DNA of 64,000 nucleotides from Longimicrobiales bacterium. Lineage in GTDB: Bacteria; Gemmatimonadota; Gemmatimonadetes; Longimicrobiales; Gaopeijiaceae. The position numbers and the translations under genes are program-made. The stretch is from positions 806,001 to 870,000 of the forward strand of contig OX639991.1 in the NCBI GenBank assembly GCA_951828585.1. The letters are read 5' to 3'. The notes beneath the pieces were generated by a model, which did not search any database, was not told where the DNA came from, and was given only the letters and a program-made list of their open reading frames with translations. Positions 1 through 9,584 of the stretch are shown piece by piece; the stretch's first letter is position 1, and each line of letters begins with the position of its first letter.

Positions 1-911
1 TCCGTGCCCTGTGGCGCAGCCCCGACGAGGTTCTCAACCACGAGCCCCTCCCAGCTCGCGCCGGCCACGGGGTGACCCAGAAGGTCGTCCAGTGAGCGGA
101 TGTTCAGGAGAGTGTGGACCACGCCGCTGTCGCGGATGAACAGCCTGGGCGTTTTGATGAGCCGCTTGCGCACATTCACAAACAAGGGCTGCACCCGGCG
201 CAGAAGCATCAGGTCGACCAGGGTGTCGGCATACCGGTTTACCGTGGGTGCCGAAACCCCCAGGCTGCGCCCCAGTTCGGCCGCGTTGAAGATCGAGCCC
301 TGGCGATGGGCGAGCATCGTCCAGAATCTGCGCAGCGTCTCCGCCGGCGCCCTCAACCCGGCCTGCGGAAGATCGCGCTCCAGATAGGTGCGGATGAAGT
401 TCGCGCGCCAGCGCATGCTCAGGTCGTCGCTGGCGGCGGTGACGCTGTCGGGGAAGCCGCCTCTCAACCAGGTGCGATCCAGATCCGGGCCGGTTTCGAG
501 TGCGTCGAGCCCGGGCAACTCGTGATAGGCCACTCGCCCCGCCAGGGACTCGGCGGACTGTTGGAGGAGGGAGCCGGATGCGGAGCCCAGGAGGAGGAAG
601 TGGCAGGCCCTGCGCCCGTCACGACGGCGTGCATCGATCTGTCCGCGCAGAACCTGAAAGAGCCTGGGCATGCGCTGGACTTCGTCGAGGATGACAAGGC
701 GGTGGCGGTGCAGGTCGAGGTAGCGGCGGGGGTTCGTGAGCCGGGCGGCGTCGGAAGGGTCCTCCAGGTCGAGGTAGAGGGAATCCGGCACCTCGCACGC
801 GAGCTCCCGGGCGAGCGTGGTCTTGCCCACCTGGCGTGGTCCGAGCAGGACGACCGAGGGGAAATCGGCCAGATCGCGGTGGATCAGGTTCTTGTGACGT
901 CTGGTGATCAT
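1..911 (-). CDS. DUF4143/AAA14-family ATPase (3' end outside window)
   Basis: The reading frame starts at an ATG (909-911) and runs off the left window edge after about 303 codons. A Walker A stretch (LLGPRQVGKTTLA, about residues 22-34) and a Walker B with following Gln (LVILDEVQRMP) identify the AAA14 ATPase domain. It is followed by LLLGSASGSLL, the usual sensor strand, and a helical region (FIRTYLERDLPQ) with a winged-helix-like segment (ELGRSLGVSAPTVNRY) typical of DUF4143 proteins. The C-terminal DUF4143 nuclease-fold part begins near the edge (GASWEGLVVENLV) and is cut. The family is large and its cellular role is mostly unknown; many members sit in accessory islands. No clear Shine-Dalgarno sequence precedes the start. 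An inverted repeat lies directly upstream. It is a relative of the ATPase at 8314-9567. Confidence 0.9.
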   Translation of the reverse strand, partial: MITRRHKNLIHRDLADFPSVVLLGPRQVGKTTLARELACEVPDSLYLDLEDPSDAARLTNPRRYLDLHRHRLVILDEVQRMPRLFQVLRGQIDARRRDGRRACHFLLLGSASGSLLQQSAESLAGRVAYHELPGLDALETGPDLDRTWLRGGFPDSVTAASDDLSMRWRANFIRTYLERDLPQAGLRAPAETLRRFWTMLAHRQGSIFNAAELGRSLGVSAPTVNRYADTLVDLMLLRRVQPLFVNVRKRLIKTPRLFIRDSGVVHTLLNIRSLDDLLGHPVAGASWEGLVVENLVGAAPQGT

Positions 912-912
912 G

Positions 913-948
913 CTTGCTAATATCTAAGGGATATTTGTGATTAGCAAG
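913..948. promoter_or_regulatory. nested inverted repeat in the leader of the AAA14 gene
   Basis: CTTGCTAAT (913-921) is matched perfectly by ATTAGCAAG (940-948). Inside it AATATC (919-924) matches GATATT (930-935) around a short AGGG-containing centre. The repeat starts two bases upstream of the ATG of the ATPase gene, so it could be an operator or an mRNA hairpin covering the ribosome-binding site. What binds it is not visible. Confidence 0.5.
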
Positions 949-1016
949 GATCAAGAGCCATCGTCTCTGCCCGGCAACCCGATCTCGACCATCTTCCGGA
1001 CGGAACGGGCGACCCT

Positions 1017-2318
1017 CTACCCAACCCGGTCCAGGCTCCACAGCTGGACATACTCCACTCCCAGGTCATCCTCCACCTTGCCCAGGATGTAGTCCTCGCC
1101 AATCTCGTAGATCACCAGTTCCGGGGGCGTCTCGACAAACCCCAGGGCAAGCCCTTCCGGGTCGAAGACCGTCCAGAGCGAGCGGTCCTCCTGACCGGGA
1201 AGGTTGTATTCGCGGACCCACAGGTTGCCGAGGGCATCGACCTCGATGGCCGAGATGGCGGGGAAGGACTCGGGGAGGGAGAGGGCATCCAGGGCGGCCA
1301 CGAAGAGGCGTGCGCCTTGGGCAGACCACCCCTCGGCTTCGCGTCGCCCATCGGCCCGATAGCGGTCCAGATCGGCCTCGGTGGGACTGCGCACATCGTT
1401 CTCGCGCCGCACGATACGCGCCAGGGACCCGTCGCGGCGGAAGGCCTTGAGTTCATACAGTTCCGTGGCCGCCACGATCACAAGTTCGCCCCAGGCGGCC
1501 CACACCAGCGATTTCTGGAAGGGCGGTTCCGGGATGAAGAATGCGGTACCGTCCGTCCGGAAATCCTCCCAATGCCAGAAGTTCTCGGCGCCGGGATGGA
1601 GGCCGAGCGAGCCCCACGGAGACCCGTCTCCGGCTACGACGAAAAGTTCCACGTCGGCCTGGCGGCTCAGGCCCTTCACCTTGTCCAACGCCGGTACCGG
1701 AGTCCAGTGGAGGGTCAGGATGTCCCCGCCGGGCAGCGCTTCCAGACAACGGGGGACACGGCCGTCGCGGCCCAGATTCAGTCTGCGACCGAAGTTCCCC
1801 CCGGTGTCCCAGATCGATACGAATTGCTTGGCGCCCGCTACGGTTACCCCGTGGCACACCGCCAACGAATCACCCGGCCAGCGTTCCATCCGGAAGAGGT
1901 GCGCCGGCCCCAGTCCGTTGGTTCCCCACGCACCGCCGAAGTCTCCCGGGCCCTGGCCGCGCCGTCCCCACGCCGCGAGGTAGCGCCCGGCCTCGTCGAA
2001 GACCAGCAGCTGATACGAACCGCCGTTGGCGACCACGATTCGCCCATCCCGCAGCTTCAGCGCACCGTCGACCCGGTGAAGCTGGAAGTCCCCCTCGCCT
2101 TCGATGGTCCCGATCGAGAGGAGGGGCGCGGAGCCGACCTGCCAGCCGAGGCGCGAACCGTCCACCGGCCGTGCATTCTCGACGATGAGGATTCCGGCGC
2201 TGTCCTGGATTGGGGTGGTGGGGGATTCGGTACCCGTCGCGACTTCACCCCCGGGGGGCGCTTCACAGCCGGCGGCCGCCAGAGCCAGAGCAACCGGAAA
2301 TACCGTGAGACGGATCAA
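1017..2318 (-). CDS. secreted 6-bladed beta-propeller lipoprotein
   Basis: 433-residue protein of the 6-bladed beta-propeller type common in Gemmatimonadota and Bacteroidota; no enzymatic role is known. The best start is a TTG (2316-2318) overlapping the TGA of the upstream propeller gene as TTGA. From there the protein begins with a signal peptide ending LALAAAGC, a probable lipobox with Cys18. A longer frame extends upstream but would have to read through the coding end of the neighbour. Blade motifs include GRIVVANGGSYQLLVFDEAG and GRRGQGPGDFGG, a variant of the GEGPGEF motif. The C-terminus ends GVEYVQLWSLDRVG, a tail shared by several paralogues in this window. It is translationally coupled to the gene at 2315-3217. 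Confidence 0.85.
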   Translation of the reverse strand: MIRLTVFPVALALAAAGCEAPPGGEVATGTESPTTPIQDSAGILIVENARPVDGSRLGWQVGSAPLLSIGTIEGEGDFQLHRVDGALKLRDGRIVVANGGSYQLLVFDEAGRYLAAWGRRGQGPGDFGGAWGTNGLGPAHLFRMERWPGDSLAVCHGVTVAGAKQFVSIWDTGGNFGRRLNLGRDGRVPRCLEALPGGDILTLHWTPVPALDKVKGLSRQADVELFVVAGDGSPWGSLGLHPGAENFWHWEDFRTDGTAFFIPEPPFQKSLVWAAWGELVIVAATELYELKAFRRDGSLARIVRRENDVRSPTEADLDRYRADGRREAEGWSAQGARLFVAALDALSLPESFPAISAIEVDALGNLWVREYNLPGQEDRSLWTVFDPEGLALGFVETPPELVIYEIGEDYILGKVEDDLGVEYVQLWSLDRVG

Positions 2319-3217
2319 TTCCCCGGACCGCGCGAGAGCCTGGGCTCGAGCAGGTGGATGTATGGCACCCCGGCGTCCGTCTCCTGGTGGGTGACGACGT
2401 ACCGCGACCCGGCGGCAAACCCCGCCAGAAACTCGTCGCCGTGATAGCGCGCCAAGGTGGCGCCTGTAGAGGGATCGACCAAATCGATCCATCCATCGAA
2501 CAGCTCGGAATCGCCCGCGGCCGCGAACATGTCCTGTGGGGCTGTAGCGCCTCTCGCGCTTTCGGCGCCCTCGCCAAACGACACGGTGTTGCCCGATTCA
2601 CCGAGCAGATGGAACCTGTATCCGGTCGATGTGCTCGTGGGAACGCTCGCGGCGAATGCGACTTCGTCCGACTCCGTGACGAAGGTGTTGAGGATCTGGC
2701 CGGGAAACATGTCCGTGCGGATCACATTGAAGTCATGGTCCGGCACGGTCCGGCCCTGGTGGTACTCGAATACATGGATGTACCGGGGGCCGGCGTCGAT
2801 CCTGGAAATCGACGAGTACTCTCCCGGTCCTTCGCCGCGTCCGCCGACCGTGCGTACGAATCCGCCCGTCATATCGAAGACCGCTATCTCCGCCTCGGCA
2901 GCATTCCAGACGAGGATCCGGCCCCGGCGGTCGACGGCCACGCTCGACATCCGCCCGACCGCCTCGACACCCGGGCCATCGAGTCCCCCGATCGTTACCA
3001 CGGTGTCCAGCGTGATCGTGCATTCCTGACAGGTTACCGCGCCGGAGGCCCGTACCGGCTCCTGCCCGGACGCCGAAGTGCTTGCCATGATGGAGTAGGC
3101 CACCGGAATGGCCAGGAGACAGGCGACCTGGCGCAACGGGATGCCCATTCGAACGTGGCGGGGATGCCTGTGGCGGGGACCTGCACTGCGGTGGGGATGG
3201 GCCGTCGGCAGGATCAT
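2315..3217 (-). CDS. secreted 6-bladed beta-propeller protein
   Basis: 300-residue propeller protein. The chosen ATG (3215-3217) has a GAGGAG Shine-Dalgarno about six bases upstream. The N-terminus has a long basic region (residues 1-24) followed by a hydrophobic segment (VACLLAIPVAYSIM) and a likely signal-peptidase site near SASGQ; an internal ATG at 3148 would give a more ordinary signal peptide. The blade motif GGRGEGPGEYSS and strands such as GRILVWNAAEAEIAVFD place it in the same superfamily as its neighbours, but it is shorter (about 300 against about 410 residues) and lacks the GVEYVQLW tail. The first gene of a two-gene unit, its TGA overlaps the TTG start of the next propeller. Substrate or ligand is unknown. 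Confidence 0.8.
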   Translation of the reverse strand: MILPTAHPHRSAGPRHRHPRHVRMGIPLRQVACLLAIPVAYSIMASTSASGQEPVRASGAVTCQECTITLDTVVTIGGLDGPGVEAVGRMSSVAVDRRGRILVWNAAEAEIAVFDMTGGFVRTVGGRGEGPGEYSSISRIDAGPRYIHVFEYHQGRTVPDHDFNVIRTDMFPGQILNTFVTESDEVAFAASVPTSTSTGYRFHLLGESGNTVSFGEGAESARGATAPQDMFAAAGDSELFDGWIDLVDPSTGATLARYHGDEFLAGFAAGSRYVVTHQETDAGVPYIHLLEPRLSRGPGN

Positions 3218-3262
3218 TCGATCTCCTCGCAAGGGAAACAGCAGCATGCAACCATGACTATC

Positions 3263-3292
3263 CACTGTGCAACGAAAGAATTCGTTACAGTG
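3263..3292. promoter_or_regulatory. inverted repeat upstream of the propeller pair
   Basis: CACTGT-GC-AACGAA (3263-3276) is the inverse of TTCGTTACAGTG (3281-3292) apart from the two extra bases GC; the spacer is AGAA. It lies 46 bases upstream of the propeller start at 3217 and could be an operator or part of a former promoter between divergent genes. No hexamers of a promoter stand out. Confidence 0.35.
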
Positions 3293-3323
3293 AACCTACG
3301 GTGCCGGTTATGGGAGCACAAGA

Positions 3324-4013
3324 GTGCCTTCCCCGTGTGTTTCCCCGGGAAGCGCAGCGTGCTTCCTCGTCACGGACGATCGGTACCGGACCCCGTCGCC
3401 GGACGGGCCGGAGGGACTGAACTATTGGGTCCTCGCGTGGACGGACGACTCCTTCATGGAACGCGACACGATCGCGCGCGTGCCCGCCAGACACGTCTAT
3501 CAGGATGGCATATTCACCCGGTTCGTCCCATGGACCGCGTCCGTCACGCCCATTCGAATTGCGGGCGATGATCCGGTGTTCGGCTACTCCCAGAGAGCGG
3601 AGCTTCGTGTGGTCGATTCCGGCGGCGAACCGAAACGCATCCTGCGCTGGCACGCGACACCCGATCCCATCACCTCCGAGGAGAAGCGGCAATGGGATGA
3701 GGATCAGGAGGTCGGCCGTGAGAGCGGACGCCGCGTACAGCTCGACGACTATCCCTGGCTGCCGGAGCACAAGGCCTTCTTCGACAAGCTGAAGGCAGAC
3801 GACGAGGGGAACCTGTGGGCCCGTGCCCTTCGGCCACCCGATCCCACGCCGGAACGATGGACTGTGCTCAGTGCCGAGGGGCGGTGGCTCGGCGTGGTGC
3901 AGATGCCCGACGGGTTCACCCTCAGCGCGGTTGCGCGCGGCCGCGTCTACGGCGTGCACCGCGACGAGTTGCGTATCGCGACCGCGCGGGTCTACCGGCT
4001 GCGGGGCGGGTGA
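3324..4013 (+). pseudogene. 5'-truncated 6-bladed beta-propeller gene
   Basis: The 229-codon frame encodes only the C-terminal half of a propeller protein. It contains VFGYSQRAELRVVDSGG and DDEGNLWARALRPP, and ends VYGVHRDELRIATARVYRL, much like the end of the truncated copy at 33069-33893. There is no signal peptide, no GEGPGEF blade and no convincing start; the frame opens inside what should be the middle of the protein. Intact relatives here are about 400 residues. I read it as a remnant that lost its 5' part, possibly when the divergent propeller pair or the NTPase module arrived. Expression as a short cytoplasmic protein cannot be excluded. Confidence 0.7.
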
Positions 4014-4016
4014 GGA

Positions 4017-4076
4017 CTATCCGGACCGATCCAGCCCCAGTAGCTGCACGTACTCCACCTCGCACTGCTCACCTCC
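4017..4076 (-). pseudogene. C-terminal remnant of a propeller gene
   Basis: On the minus strand the last codons read CEVEYVQLLGLDRSG followed by a stop. This matches the GVEYVQLW-x-LDR tail of the intact propellers at 1017, 17065 and 18430. Nothing upstream of it in this frame looks like a propeller; the NTPase gene ends about 80 bases away. It therefore looks like the stump of a minus-strand propeller cut off at the module border. Confidence 0.6.
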
Positions 4077-4153
4077 ACGATGCACCTGGTGATGCCTCCC
4101 AGCCCGCGGCGCCCACACCGCGTTCGACCGAGCCGTGGACCGGCGGCGGCGAG

Positions 4154-7100
4154 CTACCGCCGGGCAGCCGACACGGCAACCCTTCCGGATACATCCACCA
4201 CACATACCGAAATCTTGCGCGCCTGCCGCGAGGACAGTGCGTCTCGGAGACGGTTTTCCAGTGCCTCCGGGGTGGCCGCACGCTCGCCATCGGGAGACCG
4301 CCAGGTCTTCCCCCTTCCGAACCAGAGCACCAGATGGATTCCGTGACCCTGCGCAGCGGGGTCGGTCGCGTACTTCCCGACAAGGTGCTCCTCAATCGCG
4401 GTCCAGAGGTCGGGATGTTCATCCTTCTTTATTTCGACGGGCACATGGAATCGCTGGCCCAGTGGTCCAAGGTACGAGACGCGCAGGTCGGACCTCTTGT
4501 GCCCGGCGTGATGCGCTTCCCTGGCGACCTCGAGCGACTGCGGCAGGCGCGACTGAAGAGCCAAGAGGAGGGCGTCCCTGCACGCGTGCTCAGGCTTTGG
4601 CACCGTCGATACACCGTTAGAGTCCTGATTCCAGAACAGCGTCCATCCATCCGCACCGCCATGCCTGAGTTCGTTCCCGAGCTGCTGCAGATGGCCTTCC
4701 ACCAGGGCTGCGAGATCGGCAACATTGGCCGGCTCGGCACCCCGCAGCGTCCGGCAAACCTCGTCGGCGCCCGGGTGGCGGTATCCGTGATCCCGGCGGA
4801 CGGCCCGGTGCGCCTCTCGCGCTCTTCGCAACTCCACCCGCCATGCCGGGAGCGCATGGTTCCCCGCGAGGGTTTCCAACAGGTCGCCGGCCTCGCCGGA
4901 GTGCGACGAGGAGAGCCGGTGGATCAGTACCTTCACCAGCCGTGAACGCTCCATTGCGGGCGTGACGTCGTGGACTCCGCCAGTCAATGAACGGTGGAAT
5001 CGCTCCGGCTCGACGGCACTTCCGAGCAGGCGAACAAGGAACGCGAGGGATCCGCGCTCCAGACCGTTCGCGAGCTCGGCCACATGCAAGGCGCTGTTCA
5101 GGAACGCGGTCAGCTCCGCCAATCGGCCTTCACGCCCGTCCGCGTGGTCCCGCAGATCATCGGCGAACCAATCGGGCCACGCCAACATGCCCGCCGCCAG
5201 CCACCTGACCCTTTGCCAAACGCCCAGACTGGACCGCGACAGCTTGGCGGCGATCAGATTGCGGAGCGCCTCACCGTCCGAATGTTGGAGGGCCGCAATC
5301 AGCAGGTATTCCAGCTCTTGCGAGAATCTGCGCTTGCACTGGGTCGGGTAAGCCCGGAGCAGCCGTAGAGCCGAAAAACCGGCCACACGCTTGTAGGCCG
5401 GGTCGAAAGCCAGCTGGTGCAGCTTGCAGTCGGTGGCTTGATTGCCCTTCAGTGCGGCCGACGCGATGCGCACCTGCACATCGGCGACCAACTCTGGCCG
5501 CTCGCCCACGAGCTTTCGGTACCAGGAGGGTCGGTAGTTCCCATGGATCGTTGTGAAATGGAAGGCGACCGCCAAGCGCATGGACGCCTCGGGCTCTGCC
5601 GGGCCCAGCGCGCCCGTTTCCGCGGCGATCCGCTCCGATTCCGCCAGACCCGCCAGGAAGGGCAGCCCCAGGTGGTAGATGCGATTCTTCCGGCAGGCAT
5701 GGACGACGTCCGTCAGCTTTGGAAGATCCTCTCGCGACGGAACTCGGCGAAAGCTGGCGAGAATCGCCCGCACCGTGGACCGGTCGCCCGCGTAGCGCTC
5801 ACCTATCGCCCTAGCCCCGGCATTCTCATCGGCGGCGATCGCCTTGTAGTCGCCGAAGTACACGCGGGCCAGTCGATATAGCATCCCCGCCGGTGCCCGA
5901 TTGTCCGCCAATGCCGCCCTTTGGGATCGCAGAATGTCCAGTTCCCTCGCCCTTTCCGCTCTATGCCGGTCCTCGTATCGCCGTTGCTGCTCGGCCAGTT
6001 TCGCCTCCTGCTCGGAAACGCTCGGGGAGCGGTTCAGCCGGGTAACGACGGTCTTCAGGCGATCACTGTGGCTGGTGGCCTCGCGTATGCGTCGGCGCGT
6101 CAAGCCGTGCCGGATGCGATCGTCGTCGAGTGCCCGGAATGCGCGTTCCAACAGGTGCTGCGCGACCCGCGGCGCCTGCTCCTCCATCGCGACCGCCTGA
6201 TTCAGGCACCAGAGCCCGAAGTCGCGCGGCAAGGCGGAGTGATGCAGCCGCCGATGCACATCGCGGGCGGATCGGTCAAGATCATCGTCTGCGGGGCAGC
6301 GCTTCAGGCCTTCCAGGATCACGGCCTTCTGCACTCGCGGACGTTCCGCCAACCATTCCTGAACTGCTTTGATGTGCGCCCTTCCATCGCCCGAGTAGCG
6401 ATCTCGCACGGACGGCACACCCAGCCAGTCGTAGAGTCTGGCGATCTCCCGTCCATCCACGAATGCGTCGCCGTGAACAACGAGAGCGCGAGCGAGAAGT
6501 CCAAGGTTGGGACGGCCGAAGCCACCGTAATCCAGATGCGCGTGCTTGTCATCGGGTACGCTGCCGAGGTGGTCGAGATGTGCCCCGAGATGGGGATCGG
6601 GAGAAAGCTCCACGAGCTTCTTTCCCCAGAACCTCGGGTATCTGCCCCAACCGTCCGGTGCCGGGGGTCGGGAAGAGAACAATCCCCACAGCTCGCCGGC
6701 ATCTATTTCCAGCGGGTACAGCTGTTCGAGTACGGTCCCCAGGAGCTCGTCGTCGGGATCCGCGACGTTGCCTCTCCGAATATCGTCGAACAACTCCCTG
6801 AGCTCGCGCAGCTTGCCCCCACCATGGCTTCCTTGACAATAGGCCTCCAAGGCCCACAGCCGGACGGACGACCGCCATGTGGAGTCACGGACAACTCCCA
6901 GCAGACTCTCGGACAGTCCGGGCATGGCCGCACCGTCGATCAGAGGCTGTAGCAATAGGCCGACAAACTGCTGGCGCTCCGGGTCGCGGCTCGGGCTGGA
7001 GAGAACATGCTTGAACGCCGTCTCCATGCCGGGTGCCGCCATCGCTCGGAGTCTGGCCGTAAAACCAAACTCGGCGCCTTGCATGGGCAAATCGCGTTCC

Positions 7101-8317
7101 AACGCACCCAACAGCCTTTGCTTCTCCCCGTCCGCGAACCCGCCAACGTCCCCGTACTGAACGACTCCGATGGGGTCGCGGTCAATCAACCATGCGCGTG
7201 CGTTTCGGCACCGGGTTGCGAACCACGCGGACAATCCCGTCATCTCGGTGACCACGGTGCCGTCGTGGCCCGCCATCAAGGCGACGACGCGGCGGGCCGG
7301 AAGCTTCCGATCCTCAACGAGCCGCCCGAGGTGACAGGAAGCGAGGTATTCCGCGACATGCCGGTGGACCGGGACCAAACTACCGTCAGGCCGGCCTTTG
7401 AACAGCTTCGTCCGGAGGGCCTGCCGAAGAAGGTCCGGCGGCTCATAGTCGCACTGACCGAGACTCAGCAAGTCGGCGTCGTGTCCACTTCGGAGCATCG
7501 TGAAGCCTGCCGTGCCGGTGAGCAGGTGAACGGCGCACAGGCGCCCGGCGGCGTCCAGTGTCAGGTCGGTGCCGGGCCCTCCTCCGGAAGCGACCGCCGC
7601 AAGGTTGTGTTCTTCATTGTGCTCGCGGACGATTCGGCGGCAGAACTGTTCGAAGGTCTCCAGGCGACTGCCGGGCCACTCGCCCTCTCCGCCAACTACA
7701 TCGGCCAACATGCCCAGAGTCTGCGGATTGGCCAGCAAGCCCTCGACGCCTTGGTCGCGCGCCATCGCGACGAAGTCCTCGGGATCCGGAATGTCGTCGC
7801 GGTACTCCAGCCCGCCCCTGATGTCCGCCTCGGTTAGCGGATTCAGCCTCAGAACGGTCACGTGCTGGCTCGGGGAGACTCGGGCCAAGTGCCTGCGGTC
7901 ACTCTCGCCGAGCCAGTCCGCTTCCCGGCACGAGAGGCGAAAGCGCGGCCGACCAAGACCATCGAGGCGGCGGCGAATTCTGTCGAACGGCGAACGGGCG
8001 TCGTCCTGACCTGCCCGGACCTCGTCCAGTCCGTCAATGTAGAGTGTCTTTCCTTGCCAGACGGTTGACGGATCCTCGATCTCCAGGAAGTCGCGCGCGG
8101 AGACCAGGTGGCACGCTTCGGCCCCGAGCGCCGCGACCTCGTCCATGAAGGCGGTCGTCTTACCGGCACCGGGATCGCCCAGCAACACGCAGGCGTCATG
8201 CGACCGAAAGTCGGCAAGCGGTCGACTATCCAGCTGCGTAGGCTCACCGAGCGGCTCATCACCGTCTGGACCGGGCACTGGAACAACCGTGCAGGTGCGG
8301 GCAACGGTACCGCTCAT
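4154..8317 (-). CDS. NACHT/STAND-type NTPase with C-terminal PD-(D/E)xK-like nuclease
   Basis: A 1387-residue protein. Near the N-terminus are a Walker A (LLGDPGAGKTT, about 46-55) and a NACHT-style Walker B (LYIDGLDE, about 92-99), followed by RFRLSCREADW, the usual third strand of the fold. Residues of about 300-1200 form a long helical region without recognisable enzyme motifs, probably an alpha-solenoid used for sensing. The last 120 residues hold a PD-(D/E)xK-like core: SDLRV (Asp1277), then VEIKK (Glu1295, Lys1297), then GIHLVLWFG. In most described antiphage NACHT and Avs proteins the effector domain is N-terminal, so this order is unusual. Its ATG overlaps the TGA of the upstream AAA14 ATPase by four bases, so the two are co-translated. 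The inferred role is phage or plasmid defence by nucleic-acid cleavage after ligand sensing; this is not proven. Confidence 0.85.
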   Translation of the reverse strand: MSGTVARTCTVVPVPGPDGDEPLGEPTQLDSRPLADFRSHDACVLLGDPGAGKTTAFMDEVAALGAEACHLVSARDFLEIEDPSTVWQGKTLYIDGLDEVRAGQDDARSPFDRIRRRLDGLGRPRFRLSCREADWLGESDRRHLARVSPSQHVTVLRLNPLTEADIRGGLEYRDDIPDPEDFVAMARDQGVEGLLANPQTLGMLADVVGGEGEWPGSRLETFEQFCRRIVREHNEEHNLAAVASGGGPGTDLTLDAAGRLCAVHLLTGTAGFTMLRSGHDADLLSLGQCDYEPPDLLRQALRTKLFKGRPDGSLVPVHRHVAEYLASCHLGRLVEDRKLPARRVVALMAGHDGTVVTEMTGLSAWFATRCRNARAWLIDRDPIGVVQYGDVGGFADGEKQRLLGALERDLPMQGAEFGFTARLRAMAAPGMETAFKHVLSSPSRDPERQQFVGLLLQPLIDGAAMPGLSESLLGVVRDSTWRSSVRLWALEAYCQGSHGGGKLRELRELFDDIRRGNVADPDDELLGTVLEQLYPLEIDAGELWGLFSSRPPAPDGWGRYPRFWGKKLVELSPDPHLGAHLDHLGSVPDDKHAHLDYGGFGRPNLGLLARALVVHGDAFVDGREIARLYDWLGVPSVRDRYSGDGRAHIKAVQEWLAERPRVQKAVILEGLKRCPADDDLDRSARDVHRRLHHSALPRDFGLWCLNQAVAMEEQAPRVAQHLLERAFRALDDDRIRHGLTRRRIREATSHSDRLKTVVTRLNRSPSVSEQEAKLAEQQRRYEDRHRAERARELDILRSQRAALADNRAPAGMLYRLARVYFGDYKAIAADENAGARAIGERYAGDRSTVRAILASFRRVPSREDLPKLTDVVHACRKNRIYHLGLPFLAGLAESERIAAETGALGPAEPEASMRLAVAFHFTTIHGNYRPSWYRKLVGERPELVADVQVRIASAALKGNQATDCKLHQLAFDPAYKRVAGFSALRLLRAYPTQCKRRFSQELEYLLIAALQHSDGEALRNLIAAKLSRSSLGVWQRVRWLAAGMLAWPDWFADDLRDHADGREGRLAELTAFLNSALHVAELANGLERGSLAFLVRLLGSAVEPERFHRSLTGGVHDVTPAMERSRLVKVLIHRLSSSHSGEAGDLLETLAGNHALPAWRVELRRAREAHRAVRRDHGYRHPGADEVCRTLRGAEPANVADLAALVEGHLQQLGNELRHGGADGWTLFWNQDSNGVSTVPKPEHACRDALLLALQSRLPQSLEVAREAHHAGHKRSDLRVSYLGPLGQRFHVPVEIKKDEHPDLWTAIEEHLVGKYATDPAAQGHGIHLVLWFGRGKTWRSPDGERAATPEALENRLRDALSSRQARKISVCVVDVSGRVAVSAARR

Positions 8318-9567
8318 GCCGTGTCGAACCAGTGGTCGGCGGGAACCGAGAGAAAATCCGCGAGCGACACGCCGCCCTTGCCGACCAGCAGCGATCGAAT
8401 CGGGCTGAAGCGCTTCTCGAACGCCTCCAGGCCCTGGAGGCGGCTCCTCCCAAGGCCGCTCTTCACTTCGACGGCGATGACCCTGGGGCCCCTCCGCAGG
8501 ACGAAATCCACCTCAAGCGCTCCGTCGCGCCAGTAGTGGAGGCGGATGTCCGGCGTGGCGGTATTGAAGAGATGGGCACCGACCGCGCTCTCGACGATGC
8601 GGCCCCAAGACGTGCGGTCCGCCATCGCTTGCTCGAAGGAATAACCTGAGGCGACCGTCATCAGAGCCGTGTTGAGGACGCACAACTTGGGGCTCGAAGC
8701 GCGCACCCGATGGGGACTCTTCGAGAACTTGGGCAGGCCGGCCAGGAGGCCCGCGCCCGACAGTAGATGGAGATAGCGCGCGAGCGTGGTCGTGTTCCCG
8801 GCGTCCTGTAGCTGGCCCAACATCTTTGTGTAGGACAGCATCTGCCCGGAATAGTCGGTGCCGAGCTCGAACAGTCGGCGCAGGAGGGCCGGCTTGTCCA
8901 CACGGGTCAGCGCCAGGATGTCGCGCTCGATCGTCGGCTCGATGATCGAGTTGGCGACGTAGGACCGCCACCGGTTTTCGTCCGACACATATCGCGCCGC
9001 TCCGGGATACGCTCCGAAATACAGATACCGCTGCAAATCGAGCCCGAACGCGTCTGCGATCTCCAGGAACGACCAATGGGTCACGGGGACCGACTCGAAA
9101 CGGCCGGTGAGGCTCTCGGTCAGCCCCGACTGCATGAGTAGCGGGGCCGAGCCGAGGACGACCACATGCAGTGGGCAGCCGGAGTCGCGGTCGGCGTCCC
9201 ACAGCCCCTTTACGGCTTCAGACCACCCCGGAATCTTCTGGATCTCATCAAATACGAGGACAGAACGGCCATATCGAGCCGCTTCGTCCCGAGCCTCCAC
9301 CCAACGTTCCTCCAGCCAGACCGCGTCTCTTTCCCTCGGCGGGGACAGAGGGGTGTCCCCCGCAAGCGCCGAGATGCTATCGGCCGGTGGCCACGGACGA
9401 TCGACTGCCAGATATTTCTGCGGGGTCTGGCCGATCTTCCGGAGCGCTTGCTGCACGATCGTGGTCTTGCCCGTTTGGCGAGGACCGAACAGGGAGATGA
9501 GCCGGTGCGGCTCTTCGGCCAACCGCTCGCCCAGCGTGGCCACCTGTGCGCGTTCAAAGGGTTTCAT
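8314..9567 (-). CDS. DUF4143/AAA14-family ATPase, partner of the NACHT protein
   Basis: About 417 residues. Walker A is LFGPRQTGKTTIVQ and Walker B is VLVFDEIQKIPGW, with the VVLGSAPLLMQSGL sensor strand after it. The C-terminal DUF4143 domain has a restriction-endonuclease-like core: ALEVDFVLRR followed by VIAVEVKSG, giving the D-x(12)-ExK pattern. ATG 9565-9567 is preferred; an in-frame GTG at 9573 is possible, and neither has a clear ribosome-binding site. The gene ends in an ATGA overlap with the NACHT-nuclease gene, so the pair forms an operon. An 18-bp palindrome lies directly upstream. DUF4143 ATPases are usually found alone; a fixed coupling to a giant NACHT protein suggests a regulatory or effector partner, which is inference. 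Confidence 0.88.
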   Translation of the reverse strand: MKPFERAQVATLGERLAEEPHRLISLFGPRQTGKTTIVQQALRKIGQTPQKYLAVDRPWPPADSISALAGDTPLSPPRERDAVWLEERWVEARDEAARYGRSVLVFDEIQKIPGWSEAVKGLWDADRDSGCPLHVVVLGSAPLLMQSGLTESLTGRFESVPVTHWSFLEIADAFGLDLQRYLYFGAYPGAARYVSDENRWRSYVANSIIEPTIERDILALTRVDKPALLRRLFELGTDYSGQMLSYTKMLGQLQDAGNTTTLARYLHLLSGAGLLAGLPKFSKSPHRVRASSPKLCVLNTALMTVASGYSFEQAMADRTSWGRIVESAVGAHLFNTATPDIRLHYWRDGALEVDFVLRRGPRVIAVEVKSGLGRSRLQGLEAFEKRFSPIRSLLVGKGGVSLADFLSVPADHWFDTA

Positions 9568-9584
9568 ACCCACAATCTATGCTC

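Noticed and set aside
2354-3571. A 405-codon plus-strand frame opposite the propeller pair
   Set aside because: No signal or motif; it is antisense to two recognised genes.
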